Assembly: GCA_041319085.1 (NCBI GenBank)
Contig: CP101033.1
Coordinates: 1,824,501-1,888,500, forward strand
Origin: Aeromonas veronii
Lineage (GTDB): Bacteria; Pseudomonadota; Gammaproteobacteria; Enterobacterales; Aeromonadaceae
Direction: 5' to 3'
DNA length: 64,000 nucleotides
In this document: positions 1 through 13,257 of the stretch, piece by piece
Layout of the letters: each line of letters begins with the position of its first letter
Position numbering within the stretch: position 1 is the first letter of the stretch
The notes under the pieces: model-generated
Seen by the model: only the letters and a program-made list of their open reading frames with translations
The model's database searches: none
Told to the model about the DNA's origin: nothing
Program-made: the position numbers and the translations under genes

Positions 1-139
1 TGTTGAGTGGTCATATTTGTCATTGGACGGAATTTTAGAAGTGATGGATGCTGATGCCAATTCATTTCGGGTGCCCCGACAGGGGGCGCCTAGTTATCAG
101 AGATGGCTGACACCATCAGCGCAGAAGGAGCAACACCAG

Positions 140-1573
140 ATGCATCACCACAAGTTCAACGACTTCCCGAGCGATTTTCTGTGGGGCGCCGCCTCCGCCG
201 CCTATCAGGTGGAGGGGGGCTGGAATGCCGATGGCAAGGGGCCCTCGGTGTGGGATCTCTTCACCAAGCTGCCGGGCAAGACCTTTGAGGGGAGCAACGG
301 CGATGTGGCGGTGGATCACTACCACCGCATGGAGGAGGACGTGGCGCTGATGGCCGAGATGGGGCTCAAGGCCTATCGTTTCTCGGTGAGCTGGCCGCGC
401 ATCTACCCCACCGGTCGGGGGGAGGTGAACGAGGCGGGAGTGGCCTTCTACGAGAAGCTGATCGACACCCTCTTGGCCCACCAGATCGAGCCAGTGCTGA
501 CCCTTTACCACTGGGATCTGCCGCAGGCGCTGCAGGATGAGTACGGCGGCTGGGAAGACCGACGCATTATCGAGGATTTCGAGCGCTACTGCGTGACCCT
601 CTATCAGCGCTTTGCCGGCAAGGTGAAGTACTGGGTCTCTCTCAACGAGCAGAATTACAACCTGACCAATGCCTATCAGCTCGGCACCCATCCGCCGGCC
701 GTGCAGGATCGTAAGCGCTTCTTTGCCGCCAACCATATCGCGTTTCTGGCCAATGCCCGTGCTATCAAGGCGTTTCGCCAGCATGTGCCGAATGGCTTGA
801 TTGGCCCGAGCTTTGCCTACTCCCCTGCCTATCCGGCGTCGTGCGACCCGAAAGATATGCTGGCCTACGAGAATGCCGAGGAGTTCAACAACCTCTGGTG
901 GCTGGATGCCTACTGCTTTGGCCGTTATCCGCAGGCGGCGCTCGCTTACTTGCGAGAAAACGATGAGGCGCCGCAGATCCTGCCGGGCGATATGGAGTTG
1001 CTGCGCGAGGGGACGCCCGACTACATCGGCGTCAACTACTACTACACCCTGACCTACACAGATAACCCCTTGGGCGGTCAGACCCTGCAGCGGATCAACA
1101 CTACCGGCAAGAAGGGCACCACGCCGTCCAGCGGCATTCCTGGCCTCTACAAGACGGCGGCTAATCCGCACCTTGAGACCAGCAACTGGGACTGGGCCAT
1201 CGATCCGACCGGGATGCGCATCGCGTTGCGTCGCCTCTCTTCCCGCTACGGTCTGCCGCTGATGATCACCGAGAACGGCCTTGGCGAGTTCGACAAGCTG
1301 GAGGCGGGCGACAAGGTGAACGATGAGTACCGCATCGATTACCTGCGCAGCCACGTCAAGGCGTGCCAGGAGGCGATGCAGGACGGGGTGGAACTGCTCG
1401 GCTACTGTGCCTGGTCGTTCACCGACATCCTGAGCTGGCTCAACGGTTACCAGAAGCGCTACGGCTTCGTCTATGTGGAGCGTGACGAGCAGGGGGGGTC
1501 ACTTCGCCGGATCAAGAAAGCGAGTTTCCACTGGTACAGCCAGGTGATCGCCAGCCAGGGCAAGCAGCTCTGA
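140..1573 (+). CDS. GH1 6-phospho-beta-glycosidase
   Basis: This glycoside hydrolase family 1 enzyme (477 aa) should hydrolyse phosphorylated beta-glycosides delivered by a PTS in the cytoplasm. The acid/base glutamate lies in the LNEQN motif (E170) and the nucleophile in ITENG (E378). A Ser-Lys-Tyr triad at S432, K439 and Y441, spaced +7 and +9, matches the phosphate-binding triad of 6-phospho-beta-galactosidase/glucosidase members, so a phospho-sugar substrate is inferred. The ATG at 140 is chosen because AAGGAG lies at 125-130 and the protein then begins at the usual FP.DFLWG motif; the frame stays open upstream to 17 without family similarity. No PTS gene is visible in the window, so the exact sugar is unknown. 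Confidence 0.9.
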   Translation: MHHHKFNDFPSDFLWGAASAAYQVEGGWNADGKGPSVWDLFTKLPGKTFEGSNGDVAVDHYHRMEEDVALMAEMGLKAYRFSVSWPRIYPTGRGEVNEAGVAFYEKLIDTLLAHQIEPVLTLYHWDLPQALQDEYGGWEDRRIIEDFERYCVTLYQRFAGKVKYWVSLNEQNYNLTNAYQLGTHPPAVQDRKRFFAANHIAFLANARAIKAFRQHVPNGLIGPSFAYSPAYPASCDPKDMLAYENAEEFNNLWWLDAYCFGRYPQAALAYLRENDEAPQILPGDMELLREGTPDYIGVNYYYTLTYTDNPLGGQTLQRINTTGKKGTTPSSGIPGLYKTAANPHLETSNWDWAIDPTGMRIALRRLSSRYGLPLMITENGLGEFDKLEAGDKVNDEYRIDYLRSHVKACQEAMQDGVELLGYCAWSFTDILSWLNGYQKRYGFVYVERDEQGGSLRRIKKASFHWYSQVIASQGKQL

Positions 1574-1595
1574 GGTTGATCGCTTCGCGTACCAA

Positions 1596-1630
1596 GCGGG
1601 CCCGGGCAATCCCCCGGGCCCGCACTGTTT
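1596..1630 (+). terminator. Hairpin after the GH1 gene
   Basis: A perfect 11-bp GC-only stem (1596-1606 with 1613-1623) follows the GH1 stop codon by about 20 bases. Only a short T-rich tail follows, so it may be a moderate rho-independent terminator. Confidence 0.6.
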
Positions 1631-1766
1631 GTGGCGGGGGAGAGGGGACAAGCCGGTTTCTCACCGTGCGACTCATCCCTGTTTGCTGATTTTTGTCCTG
1701 CCAAAGCCGCCGACCCCTGCTATTATCTGCGGCCGAACATGAGCCAATAAAAATCAGGATATCGTG

Positions 1767-3527
1767 ATGACTGACCACACTTTTATTCCCGGCAAGGACG
1801 CGGCGCTGGAAGACTCCATCGAACGCTTCCAGACCAAGCTGCAAGCCTTAGGGTTTGATATCGAAGAGGCCTCCTGGCTCAACCCCGTGCCGAACGTCTG
1901 GTCGGTGCATATTCGGGACAAGGAGTGCGCCCTCTGCTTCACCAACGGCAAGGGTGCCAGCAAGAAGGCGGCACTCGCCTCCGCCCTCGGCGAATATTTC
2001 GAGCGTCTCTCCACCAACTACTTCTTCGCCGACTTCTATCTGGGCGAGCAGGTCGCCAACGGCGATTTCGTTCACTACCCGAACGAGAAGTGGTTCCCCA
2101 TCGAGGGTGACCAGTTCCCGGCCGGTCTGCTCGACAGCTTCACCCGCAAGTTCTACAACCCGGACGGTGAAGTGACCGCCGACATGCTGGTGGATCTGCA
2201 GTCAAACAACGAAGAGCGCGGTATCGTCGCCCTGCCGTTCGAGCGCCAGTCCGATCACCAGACCGTCTACATCCCGATGAACATCATCGGCAACCTCTAT
2301 GTCTCCAACGGCATGAGCGCCGGCAACACCAAGACCGAAGCGCGCACCCAGGCGCTCTCCGAGGTGTTCGAGCGCCACGTGAAGAACAAGATCATTGCCG
2401 AGGCCATCAGCCTGCCGTTGATCCCGGACGAGGTCATTGCCCGTTATCCGGGAATTGCTGCCTCCATCGCCGCCCTCGAAGCGGAAGGCTTCCCCATTTA
2501 CAGCTTCGATGCCTCCCTGGGTGGCCGTTATCCGGTCATCTGTGTGGTGCTGCTCAACCCGAGCAACGGCACCTGCTTTGCCTCCTTCGGCGCCCACCCG
2601 CGCTTCGAAGTGGCCTTCGAGCGTACCGTCACCGAGCTGCTGCAGGGCCGTGGTCTCAAGGATCTCGACGTATTCGTGCCGCCGTCATTCGATAACGAGC
2701 AGGTGGCGGATCACCACAACCTCGAGACCCACTTCATCGACTCCTCGGGCCTTATCAGCTGGGATCTGTTCAAGCAGGATGCGGACTTCGAGTTTGCCGA
2801 CTGGGACTTCCGTGGCACCTCGCAGGAGGAGTTCGATCACCTGATCGGCATCTTCCATGAGCTGGAGCAGCCGGTCTATATCGCCGACTACGAGCATCTG
2901 GGTGTCTACGCCTGCCGTATTCTGGTGCCGGGCATGTCCGACATCTATCCGGCCGAAGATCTGCTGCTGGCCAACAACAACATGGGCGCCAATCTGCGCG
3001 AAGTGATCCTGGCGCTGCCATCACTGGAGTGGGATGCCGAGCAGTACATGGCATTGTTTGATCAACTGGATGAAGAGGGGCACGACGAGCGCACCCGTGT
3101 CCGCGAGCTGCTGGGTATCGCTGCCGCCAAGGGCACCGCGTTGCACACCCTGCGCGTGGGCGAGCTCAAAGCCATGCTGGCGCTGGCCGCCGGTGAGCTG
3201 GAGACGGCCATGGATCTCATCGACTGGACCATGGAGTTCAACCAGTCGGTGTTCTCGGTCGATCGCGCCAACTACTACCGTGCCTTGCGCGCCTGCATCG
3301 AGCTGTTCCTGGACGAGGAGCGGGATCCGGAGCAGTATCGCGCCGTCTTCACCCGCATGTATGGCGAAGAGACGCTGGCACAGGCATGGGCCAACGCCAG
3401 TGGCGAAGCACGCTTCCACGGGCTGGAAGCGGCCAACTTGTCGCTCTCCCAGTTCCCGCTGCACCAGAAGCTGCTGGCGGCCTATGAGAAGTTGCAAAAA
3501 GCCAAGCGAGCCCATCACTGGGCGTGA
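1767..3527 (+). CDS. ycaO: YcaO-domain protein, RimO accessory factor
   Basis: This 586-residue protein has the same length as E. coli YcaO and the same conserved blocks, including GEYFERLS, EVFERHVKN and ERTVTELLQGR, which carry the ATP/Mg-binding glutamates and arginine of the YcaO fold. Family knowledge: E. coli YcaO assists RimO in beta-methylthiolation of ribosomal protein S12. The C-terminal part after about residue 400 is helical and belongs to the full-length non-peptide-modifying YcaO type. There is no azole peptide or dehydrogenase gene nearby, so a RiPP role is not supported. The ATG at 1767 sits 7 bases after AGGA; a GTG at 1764 is too close to the ribosome site. It precedes focA-pflB as in enterics. 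Confidence 0.93.
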   Translation: MTDHTFIPGKDAALEDSIERFQTKLQALGFDIEEASWLNPVPNVWSVHIRDKECALCFTNGKGASKKAALASALGEYFERLSTNYFFADFYLGEQVANGDFVHYPNEKWFPIEGDQFPAGLLDSFTRKFYNPDGEVTADMLVDLQSNNEERGIVALPFERQSDHQTVYIPMNIIGNLYVSNGMSAGNTKTEARTQALSEVFERHVKNKIIAEAISLPLIPDEVIARYPGIAASIAALEAEGFPIYSFDASLGGRYPVICVVLLNPSNGTCFASFGAHPRFEVAFERTVTELLQGRGLKDLDVFVPPSFDNEQVADHHNLETHFIDSSGLISWDLFKQDADFEFADWDFRGTSQEEFDHLIGIFHELEQPVYIADYEHLGVYACRILVPGMSDIYPAEDLLLANNNMGANLREVILALPSLEWDAEQYMALFDQLDEEGHDERTRVRELLGIAAAKGTALHTLRVGELKAMLALAAGELETAMDLIDWTMEFNQSVFSVDRANYYRALRACIELFLDEERDPEQYRAVFTRMYGEETLAQAWANASGEARFHGLEAANLSLSQFPLHQKLLAAYEKLQKAKRAHHWA

Positions 3528-3541
3528 TCGTTGCTGTTGGG

Positions 3542-3570
3542 GAAGGGGCCGTGTGGCCCCTTCTGTTTAT
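3542..3570 (+). terminator. Rho-independent terminator after ycaO
   Basis: A 9-bp stem (3542-3550 with 3555-3563) with a GTGT loop is followed by a T-rich tract. It separates ycaO from the focA promoter region. Confidence 0.85.
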
Positions 3571-3725
3571 TGTGCAGTAAGGCACGGGTTTGTTATTCAA
3601 TGATGAAATAAAAAACAAAAAATACCCCTAATGGGGTTGATGACAGGGCAGGGGATGTGCAACCGAACTGCAAAGATATCTTGCCAATGCTAATTTTACA
3701 TGCATGCTAATAAATTCTTTAAAAT

Positions 3726-3737
3726 CATTTAATTAAA
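3726..3737 (-). promoter_or_regulatory. Candidate ArcA-type site
   Basis: The minus strand reads TTAATTAAATG, close to the ArcA recognition element, about 150 bp upstream of the FNR-type promoter of focA. ArcA activates pfl operons in enterics. The region is AT-rich, so chance occurrence is possible. Confidence 0.35.
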
Positions 3738-3751
3738 AACACGGCTTTTCT

Positions 3752-3765
3752 GTTTCAGCTGAAAC
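3752..3765. promoter_or_regulatory. Perfect 14-bp palindrome upstream of focA
   Basis: GTTTCAGCTGAAAC is its own reverse complement. It lies 70 bp upstream of the FNR box in the focA-pflB control region, a typical operator position. I cannot name the regulator. Confidence 0.45.
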
Positions 3766-3834
3766 CTGGTGTAAAGTGGCGTAGCCATTGCACTAAAATA
3801 TTTGTAGTAAAATTACATTCGCTGTCTGATAAAC

Positions 3835-3848
3835 TTGATCAATGTCAA
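3835..3848 (+). promoter_or_regulatory. FNR box of the focA-pflB promoter
   Basis: TTGATCAATGTCAA matches the FNR consensus TTGAT-N4-ATCAA at nine of ten positions. Its centre (3841.5) lies about 41.5 bases before the start point implied by the downstream -10, the class II activator geometry for FNR. Confidence 0.85.
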
Positions 3849-3870
3849 TTTTGGCCATTTGGGCCTTTGT

Positions 3871-3876
3871 TATGAT
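3871..3876 (+). promoter_or_regulatory. -10 element of the focA promoter
   Basis: TATGAT at 3871-3876 predicts transcription starting near 3883, 25 bases upstream of the focA start. There is no good -35, as expected for an FNR-dependent promoter. Confidence 0.7.
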
Positions 3877-3907
3877 TTCAACAGGCAAACATTCAGGTAG
3901 AAAATAA

Positions 3908-4756
3908 TTGAAAGCTGAATCCCCATTCGATTGTCTCAAGCCCGAAGCCATCGCTGCACTGGCTGAAGACATCACCTATGCCAAGGCGACCAAGCCGGCA
4001 TACAAGGTCATTCCACTGGCCATCACCGCAGGCGCTTTTATCGCCATCGCGTTTATCTTCTACATCACAGTCACGACCGGTTCCAGCTCCATGTCCTGGG
4101 GCATGGCCAAACTCGTTGGCGGTCTCTGCTTCTCTCTGGGCCTAATCCTGTGTGTGCTGCTCGGTGCCGAGCTGTTCACCTCCACCACCCTGACACTGGT
4201 GGCCAAGGCTGCCAATCGCATCAGCTGGGCTCAGCTGCTCAAGAACTGGGGGCTGGTCTACTTCGGTAATCTGATCGGTGGTCTGCTGATGGTTGGCCTT
4301 ATCATCATGTCGGCGGAATATACCGCGGCAGATGGCCAGTGGGGTCTGAACGCCCTGAAAGTGGCCCAACACAAAATTCACCACACCTTCTTCGAAGCGG
4401 TGGCACTGGGTATCCTCTGTAACCTGATGGTGTGTCTCGCCGTGTGGATGGCGTTCGGCGCCCGCACTGCGACCGACAAGGTGATGGTCATGCTGCTGCC
4501 GGTTGCCATGTTCGTGGCCTCCGGTTTCGAGCACAGCATCGCAAACATGTTTATGATTCCGGTTGGTATCGCTATCCATAGCGTGGCTAGTCCGGAATTT
4601 TGGCAGGCCATCGGCCAGGATCCGGCAACCTTTGCTGACCTGACCGTATCCAACTTCGTCCTACACAACCTCATCCCTGTTACCATCGGCAATATCATCG
4701 GTGGTGGCGTGATGGTTGGTCTGACTTACTGGTTTATCTTCCGTCGTCATCATTAA
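3908..4756 (+). CDS. focA: Formate channel FocA
   Basis: This is a formate/nitrite transporter family channel of the inner membrane (282 aa) that moves formate made by pyruvate formate-lyase in and out of the cell. The protein follows E. coli FocA from its first residues (MKAESPFD against MKADNPFD) through blocks such as MAKLVGG.CFSLGLILCV and FVASGFEHSIANMF, the latter containing the conserved pore histidine. Six hydrophobic segments fit the FNT fold. The start is a TTG, supported by the alignment and an AGG-containing ribosome site at about 3896. It is transcribed with pflB, 46 bases downstream, from the FNR-type promoter. Confidence 0.95.
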   Translation: MKAESPFDCLKPEAIAALAEDITYAKATKPAYKVIPLAITAGAFIAIAFIFYITVTTGSSSMSWGMAKLVGGLCFSLGLILCVLLGAELFTSTTLTLVAKAANRISWAQLLKNWGLVYFGNLIGGLLMVGLIIMSAEYTAADGQWGLNALKVAQHKIHHTFFEAVALGILCNLMVCLAVWMAFGARTATDKVMVMLLPVAMFVASGFEHSIANMFMIPVGIAIHSVASPEFWQAIGQDPATFADLTVSNFVLHNLIPVTIGNIIGGGVMVGLTYWFIFRRHH

Positions 4757-4802
4757 GGATGATTGCGAGATACTACATCAATACCGTGTGAGGTAATGAA
4801 AA

Positions 4803-7085
4803 ATGGCAGAACTTAACGAACAGTTCCAAAAAGCATGGGAAGGCTTTGCGGCCGGTGAATGGCAGACCTCTGTCAACACCCGTGACTTCATCCAGAAGAA
4901 CTACACCCCGTATGAAGGTGACGAGTCTTTCCTGGTTGGCGCGACCGAAGCAACCACCAAGCTGTGGGACAAGGTCATGGAAGGGATCAAGATCGAGAAC
5001 CGCACCCACGCGCCGGTCGATTTTGATACTGACCTGCCCTCCACCATTACCGCTCACGATGCCGGCTATATCGATCAGAGCCTGGAGCAGATCGTTGGTC
5101 TGCAGACCGACAAGCCGCTGAAGCGCGCCATCATCGCCAACGGCGGTATCAAGATGGTTAAAACTTCTTGCGAAGTGTACGGTCGTCAACTGGACCCGAT
5201 GGTCGAGAAGATCTTCACCGAGTACCGCAAGACTCACAACCAGGGCGTGTTTGACGTTTACACCAAAGACATCCTGAACTGCCGTAAGTCCGGTGTTATC
5301 ACCGGTCTGCCGGATGCCTACGGCCGTGGTCGTATCATCGGTGACTACCGCCGCGTTGCTCTGTACGGTATCGACTTCCTGATGGCCGACAAACTGGCCC
5401 AGTTCAAGTCCCTGCAAGCTGACCTGGAAAACGGTGTCAACCTGGAAGCCACCATCCGTCTGCGCGAAGAGATCTCCGAGCAGCACCGTGCCCTGGCACA
5501 GATGAAGGTGATGGCTGCCAAGTACGGTTGCGATATCTCCGTACCGGCCAAGAACGCCAAAGAAGCCGTACAGTGGACCTACTTCGCCTACCTGGCGGCA
5601 GTCAAGTCCCAGAACGGTGCCGCCATGTCCTTCGGTCGTACCTCCAGCTTCCTGGACGTGTACATCGAGCGTGACCTGAAGAAAGGCCTGATCACCGAGC
5701 AAGAAGCCCAGGAGCTGATGGACCACATGGTCATGAAGCTGCGTATGGTTCGCTTCCTGCGTACCCCGGAATACGATTCACTGTTCTCCGGCGACCCGAT
5801 GTGGGCGACCGAGACCCTGGCTGGTATGGGCGTTGATGGCCGTACCCTGGTCACCAAGAACAGCTTCCGTATGCTGAACACTCTGTACACCATGGGCCCG
5901 TCCCCTGAGCCGAACCTGACCATCCTGTGGTCCGAGAAGCTGCCGGTCGGTTTCAAGAAGTACTGTGCCAAGGTATCCATCGAGACCTCTTCTGTTCAGT
6001 ACGAGAACGACGATCTGATGCGTCCGGATTTCAACAACGATGACTATGCCATCGCTTGCTGTGTGTCCCCGATGATCGTTGGTAAGCAGATGCAGTTCTT
6101 CGGTGCGCGTGCCAACCTGGCCAAGACCATGCTGTATGCAATCAACGGCGGTATGGACGAGAAGCTCAAGATCCAGATCGGTCCTAAAACTGAAATGGTC
6201 AAGTCCGAGTATCTCGAGTACAACGACGTGATGGATCGTCTGGACCACTTCATGGACTGGCTGGCCAAGCAATACGTTGCTGCGCTGAACATCATCCACT
6301 ACATGCACGATAAGTACAGCTACGAAGCCTCTCTGATGGCGCTGCACGACCGTGACGTATATCGCACCATGGCGTGTGGTATCGCGGGTCTGTCCGTTGC
6401 TGCTGACTCTCTGTCTGCTATCAAGTACGCCAAGGTCAAGCCGATTCGTGACGAAGATGGCGTTGCCATCGACTTCGAAATCGACGGTGAATACCCGCAG
6501 TTCGGTAACAACGACGCTCGCGTCGATGACATCGCCTGTGACCTGGTTGAGCGCTTCATGAAGAAAATTCAGAAGCTGAACACCTACCGTGGCGCTGTGG
6601 CTACCCAGTCTGTACTGACCATCACTTCTAACGTGGTATATGGTAAGAAGACCGGTAACACCCCGGATGGTCGCCGTTCAGGTGCACCGTTCGGCCCGGG
6701 TGCCAACCCGATGCACGGTCGTGACCAGAAGGGTGCCGTTGCTTCCCTGACTTCCGTTGCCAAGCTGCCGTTCGCTTACGCCAAAGATGGTATCTCCTAT
6801 ACCTTCTCCATCGTGCCGAACGCGCTGGGTAAAGATATGGAAGCCCAGAAAGCCAACCTGGCTGGTCTGATGGATGGTTACTTCCACCATGAAACCAACC
6901 TGGAAGGCGGTCAGCATCTGAACGTCAACGTGATGAACCGTGAAATGCTGCTGGACGCCATGGAAAACCCGGAAAAATATCCGCAGTTGACCATCCGCGT
7001 ATCCGGTTATGCCGTTCGCTTCAACTCTTTGACCAAAGAGCAACAGCAAGACGTCATCACCCGTACTTTCACTGCTTCTCTGTAA
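4803..7085 (+). CDS. pflB: Pyruvate formate-lyase
   Basis: This glycyl-radical enzyme (760 aa, the same as E. coli PflB) converts pyruvate and CoA to acetyl-CoA and formate under anaerobic conditions. The adjacent catalytic cysteines are C419 and C420 in ACCVSPM, and the radical glycine is G735 in RVSGYAVRF, counting the initiator Met. The ATG at 4803 has GAGGT about 8 bases upstream. It lies directly after focA in the classic focA-pflB operon. The activating enzyme gene pflA, which usually follows, is absent here: a terminator and an unrelated gene come next. Confidence 0.97.
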   Translation: MAELNEQFQKAWEGFAAGEWQTSVNTRDFIQKNYTPYEGDESFLVGATEATTKLWDKVMEGIKIENRTHAPVDFDTDLPSTITAHDAGYIDQSLEQIVGLQTDKPLKRAIIANGGIKMVKTSCEVYGRQLDPMVEKIFTEYRKTHNQGVFDVYTKDILNCRKSGVITGLPDAYGRGRIIGDYRRVALYGIDFLMADKLAQFKSLQADLENGVNLEATIRLREEISEQHRALAQMKVMAAKYGCDISVPAKNAKEAVQWTYFAYLAAVKSQNGAAMSFGRTSSFLDVYIERDLKKGLITEQEAQELMDHMVMKLRMVRFLRTPEYDSLFSGDPMWATETLAGMGVDGRTLVTKNSFRMLNTLYTMGPSPEPNLTILWSEKLPVGFKKYCAKVSIETSSVQYENDDLMRPDFNNDDYAIACCVSPMIVGKQMQFFGARANLAKTMLYAINGGMDEKLKIQIGPKTEMVKSEYLEYNDVMDRLDHFMDWLAKQYVAALNIIHYMHDKYSYEASLMALHDRDVYRTMACGIAGLSVAADSLSAIKYAKVKPIRDEDGVAIDFEIDGEYPQFGNNDARVDDIACDLVERFMKKIQKLNTYRGAVATQSVLTITSNVVYGKKTGNTPDGRRSGAPFGPGANPMHGRDQKGAVASLTSVAKLPFAYAKDGISYTFSIVPNALGKDMEAQKANLAGLMDGYFHHETNLEGGQHLNVNVMNREMLLDAMENPEKYPQLTIRVSGYAVRFNSLTKEQQQDVITRTFTASL

Positions 7086-7117
7086 TCGCTGATTGATAAG
7101 CAAGAGCTGCAGTGAGC

Positions 7118-7147
7118 AAAAACCGGCGCTAAGGCGCCGGTTTTTTT
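7118..7147 (+). terminator. Rho-independent terminator after pflB
   Basis: A CCGGCGC/GCGCCGG stem (7123-7129, 7134-7140), extended by A:T pairs, is followed by seven T residues. Confidence 0.93.
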
Positions 7148-7253
7148 ATGTTTGTTTTTCATGGCCAAAGAACGCGGTGAATATACCAACCTTGAAATTC
7201 AAGATAACAATAGGTATAACCACGCGTTTTATCAGGTGTATTAAGAGAGCGGT

Positions 7254-7691
7254 ATGATGCAAGCCCCCTTTTGGCAGACCAAGAGTCTGCAGCAGATGAC
7301 TGAGTCCGAATGGGAATCCCTCTGCGATGGTTGTGGCAAATGCTGCCTCAACAAGCTGATCGACGAGGACACCGAGGAGCTGGTGTTCACCAATGTCGCC
7401 TGCAATCTGCTCAACACCAAGACTTGTCAATGCGCTGACTATGCCAATCGCTTCAAAAAAGAGCCTGATTGTCTGCAGATCACCCATGATAAAATCGCCG
7501 AATATGACTGGCTCCCCTCTACCTGCGCTTATCGCCTGCTGGCTGAGGGTGACACGCTACCGGAATGGCATCCGCTGTTGACCGGCAGCCGTTCAGCTAT
7601 GCATCAGGCGGGTCAATCCGTGCGTGGCAAGGTCATTCACGAGGATCAGGCGGGTGAGTGGATTGATCACATCATCTCCTGGGCAAGCTGA
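7254..7691 (+). CDS. ycgN: YcgN family (UPF0260) cysteine-cluster protein
   Basis: This small cytoplasmic protein (145 aa) closely follows E. coli YcgN, with CDGCGKCC near residue 24, a TCQC motif near residue 60, and ewl[11 protein letters not shown] followed by WHPLLTGS. The cysteine set resembles the YkgJ/UPF0153 Fe-S or zinc cluster families. The biochemical role is not established. It stands alone between the pflB terminator and a long gene-free segment. Two adjacent ATG codons (7254 and 7257) are possible starts; the ribosome site is a GAGAG-like stretch. Confidence 0.9.
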   Translation: MMQAPFWQTKSLQQMTESEWESLCDGCGKCCLNKLIDEDTEELVFTNVACNLLNTKTCQCADYANRFKKEPDCLQITHDKIAEYDWLPSTCAYRLLAEGDTLPEWHPLLTGSRSAMHQAGQSVRGKVIHEDQAGEWIDHIISWAS

Positions 7692-8139
7692 CACGCTCAA
7701 TTTCCCCCCCGCGTACAGGCACAAGAGCGGTACCCACCAGTCCGGTATTATCAGTTTTTTGCCTTTCTGGGATTGTTTGCTGCACAAGCTGACACACAGT
7801 TGGTCCCGTTGAGCCAATAACAGCGCACTCGCTCAAAACTGCGAGGCGCAGCATCGGCAGGGTGGCGCCGCGATAAGAGCGTAAGTGCGCGAGTTCGAGC
7901 TGCCACAGCCAAGTTTCGGTTTACGGCGAGCTGACGATTTTTGGTGCAAAGGGAAGTACGGATAGCGAAGGGCAAGCCACGGTCATGTAATGACTTAGGC
8001 AGCGGGAGACGAGTGTGGTTGGTGCCGGAGGCATTTTCACTCAGAGACCTGATTGTTCCACCACATAGGCCGAAACAGACGAAGGTGAACACCATCCCTG
8101 TGTTAATGAATCGTCCTCATTGTAGTGAAAAATTCACAG
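7692..8139. other. Gene-free structured intergenic element
   Basis: No credible gene lies in these 450 bases; open frames on both strands have no recognisable domain. The segment is rich in inverted repeats: a 12-bp stem with a 2-base bulge (7823-7834 with 7877-7890) enclosing a CTGCG-AGG-CGCAG hairpin (7839-7851), a GTCAT-GTA-ATGAC hairpin (7982-7994), and a TGCC-GGA-GGCA hairpin near 8021-8035. I loosely recall similar translated frames annotated as short hypotheticals in other Aeromonas genomes, which would fit a dispersed repeat. It could also be an untranslated RNA. Confidence 0.45.
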
Positions 8140-8167
8140 TTGAGTAAATAAACAGGCCGTATATACT
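8140..8167 (+). promoter_or_regulatory. Promoter of the thi operon
   Basis: TTGAGT at 8140-8145 and TATACT at 8162-8167 are separated by 16 bp. The predicted start near 8174 falls exactly at the 5' end of the TPP aptamer. Confidence 0.75.
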
Positions 8168-8174
8168 GGCGCAT

Positions 8175-8270
8175 CTTGTCGGAGTGCTGACCGTTGAACG
8201 ACGCGAAGCTGAGACCGTTAATTCGGGATCCGTGGAACCTGATCAGGTTAAAACCTGCGAAGGGAACAAG
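8175..8270 (+). ncRNA. TPP riboswitch (thi-box)
   Basis: The aptamer shows the conserved CTGAGA core (8209-8214), then GAACCTGATCAGGTTAA and the closing GCGAAGGGAA block. The P1 helix can form between CTTGT at 8175-8179 and ACAAG at 8266-8270. Family knowledge: binding of thiamine pyrophosphate lowers thiC expression. It sits 290 bases before thiC, so a long expression platform follows. Confidence 0.95.
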
Positions 8271-12174
<3,904 letters not shown>

Positions 12175-12185
<11 letters not shown>

Positions 12186-12969
12186 TGGTGCGTCTCTTAG
12201 TGACCAAGAGTATCTGAGATACGGCCGCCAGCTGATGCTGGCGGAAGTGGGTGAGGCCGGTCAGGCACGGCTCAAGGATAAATCCGTGTTGATCGTGGGC
12301 TTGGGCGGGCTCGGCTCGCCGCTCGCCCTCTATCTGGCCGGGGCCGGGGTGGGAACCTTGTGGCTGGCCGATGGCGATACGGTCGATTCCAGCAACTTGC
12401 CGCGCCAGATCCTGTTCGACTCCGAGGCAGTCAACCACTCCAAGGCGGAGCTGGCCCGCGAGCGCTTGGTTGCCCACAACCCGCTGGTGGAGCTGATCGC
12501 CATCAACCAGCGACTCGATGCCGCCAGCCTGCCGGAGTTTGTGGCCGAGGTAGATCTGGTGATCGACTGCTGCGACAACCTCGCCACCCGCCAGGCCATC
12601 AACGCCGCCTGCGTGGAGCAGGGCAAGCCCTGGATCTCCGCCGCCGCAGTGGGTTGGCAGGGGCAGTTGATGGCGCGTACCAGCAGCGATCACGCCTGCT
12701 ACGCCTGCCTCTATCCGCTGTATACCAAGATCAAGGAGAGCTGCGAGACCAGCGGCGTCACCGGCCCGCTGGTCGGGGTGATGGGCTCTTTGCAGGCGCT
12801 GGAGGCATTGAAACTGCTGCTCGGGATGCCGAGCCCGGTCGCTGGCACATTGCGCCGCTTCGATGCGCTGGCCCATCAGTGGCAGACCCTCACTCTGGCC
12901 CCGGATCCCGATTGCCCGGTTTGCGGACAGCGCCGATGCCCGACACACGATAAGGAGATCACCCCATGA
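12175..12969 (+). CDS. thiF: ThiS adenylyltransferase ThiF
   Basis: This E1-like enzyme (264 aa) adenylates the C-terminal glycine of ThiS so that sulfur can be attached for thiazole formation. It has the nucleotide-binding GLGGLGSP motif near residue 43, the acidic [13 protein letters not shown] segment, CYAC and CPVC zinc pairs, and the ESCETSGV cysteine segment of ThiF. GGGAGG at 12163-12168 sets the ATG at 12175, which overlaps the thiDE stop by 11 bases. The frame is open further upstream but lacks similarity there. Confidence 0.94.
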
Positions 12970-13172
12970 CCTTGACCATTCGACTCAACGATAAAGCCCA
13001 GCCGCTGGCGACGGAGCAGAGCGTGGCCGACCTGCTGGCGGCGCAAGACGTTAATCCACAGGGCGTAGCGGTGGCCCTTAACGGTGCCGTGTTGCCCCGT
13101 GGCTGCTGGGCCGAGACCCGTCTCAATGACGGGGACGAACTTCACCTCTTTACTGCCATTGCGGGAGGCTGA
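12966..13172 (+). CDS. thiS: Sulfur carrier protein ThiS
   Basis: This 68-residue beta-grasp, ubiquitin-like carrier ends in the required Gly-Gly (FTAIAGG). After activation by ThiF it becomes a thiocarboxylate that donates sulfur to ThiG. The start overlaps the thiF stop by 4 bases (ATGA), indicating coupled translation. Confidence 0.95.
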   Translation: MTLTIRLNDKAQPLATEQSVADLLAAQDVNPQGVAVALNGAVLPRGCWAETRLNDGDELHLFTAIAGG

Positions 13173-13175
13173 CCC

Positions 13176-13256
13176 ATGATGCTCACAGTCCGATCTTCGA
13201 GCGTTCTGCCTTGTGGCGGAACCTCATCTCTTCTTATCGCAGTGGCGGGAGACTGA
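13176..13256 (+). CDS. 26-codon open frame between thiS and thiG
   Basis: A 26-residue frame opens with ATG ATG at 13176, 8 bases after GGGAGG (13162-13167), and closes with TGA one base before the thiG ATG. The stretch around its start (GGGAGGCTGA..CATG..GCTCA) resembles the thiG start region (GGGAGACTGACATGCTCA), suggesting a duplicated initiation site. Its peptide has no known similarity. It may keep ribosomes moving from thiS to thiG, or be an accident of the spacer. Confidence 0.35.
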   Translation: MMLTVRSSSVLPCGGTSSLLIAVAGD

Positions 13257-13257
13257 C

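Noticed and set aside
1767..3527. YcaO as a RiPP azoline-forming enzyme
   Set aside because: The protein matches the full-length E. coli YcaO type, with no precursor peptide, ThiF-like partner or dehydrogenase beside it.
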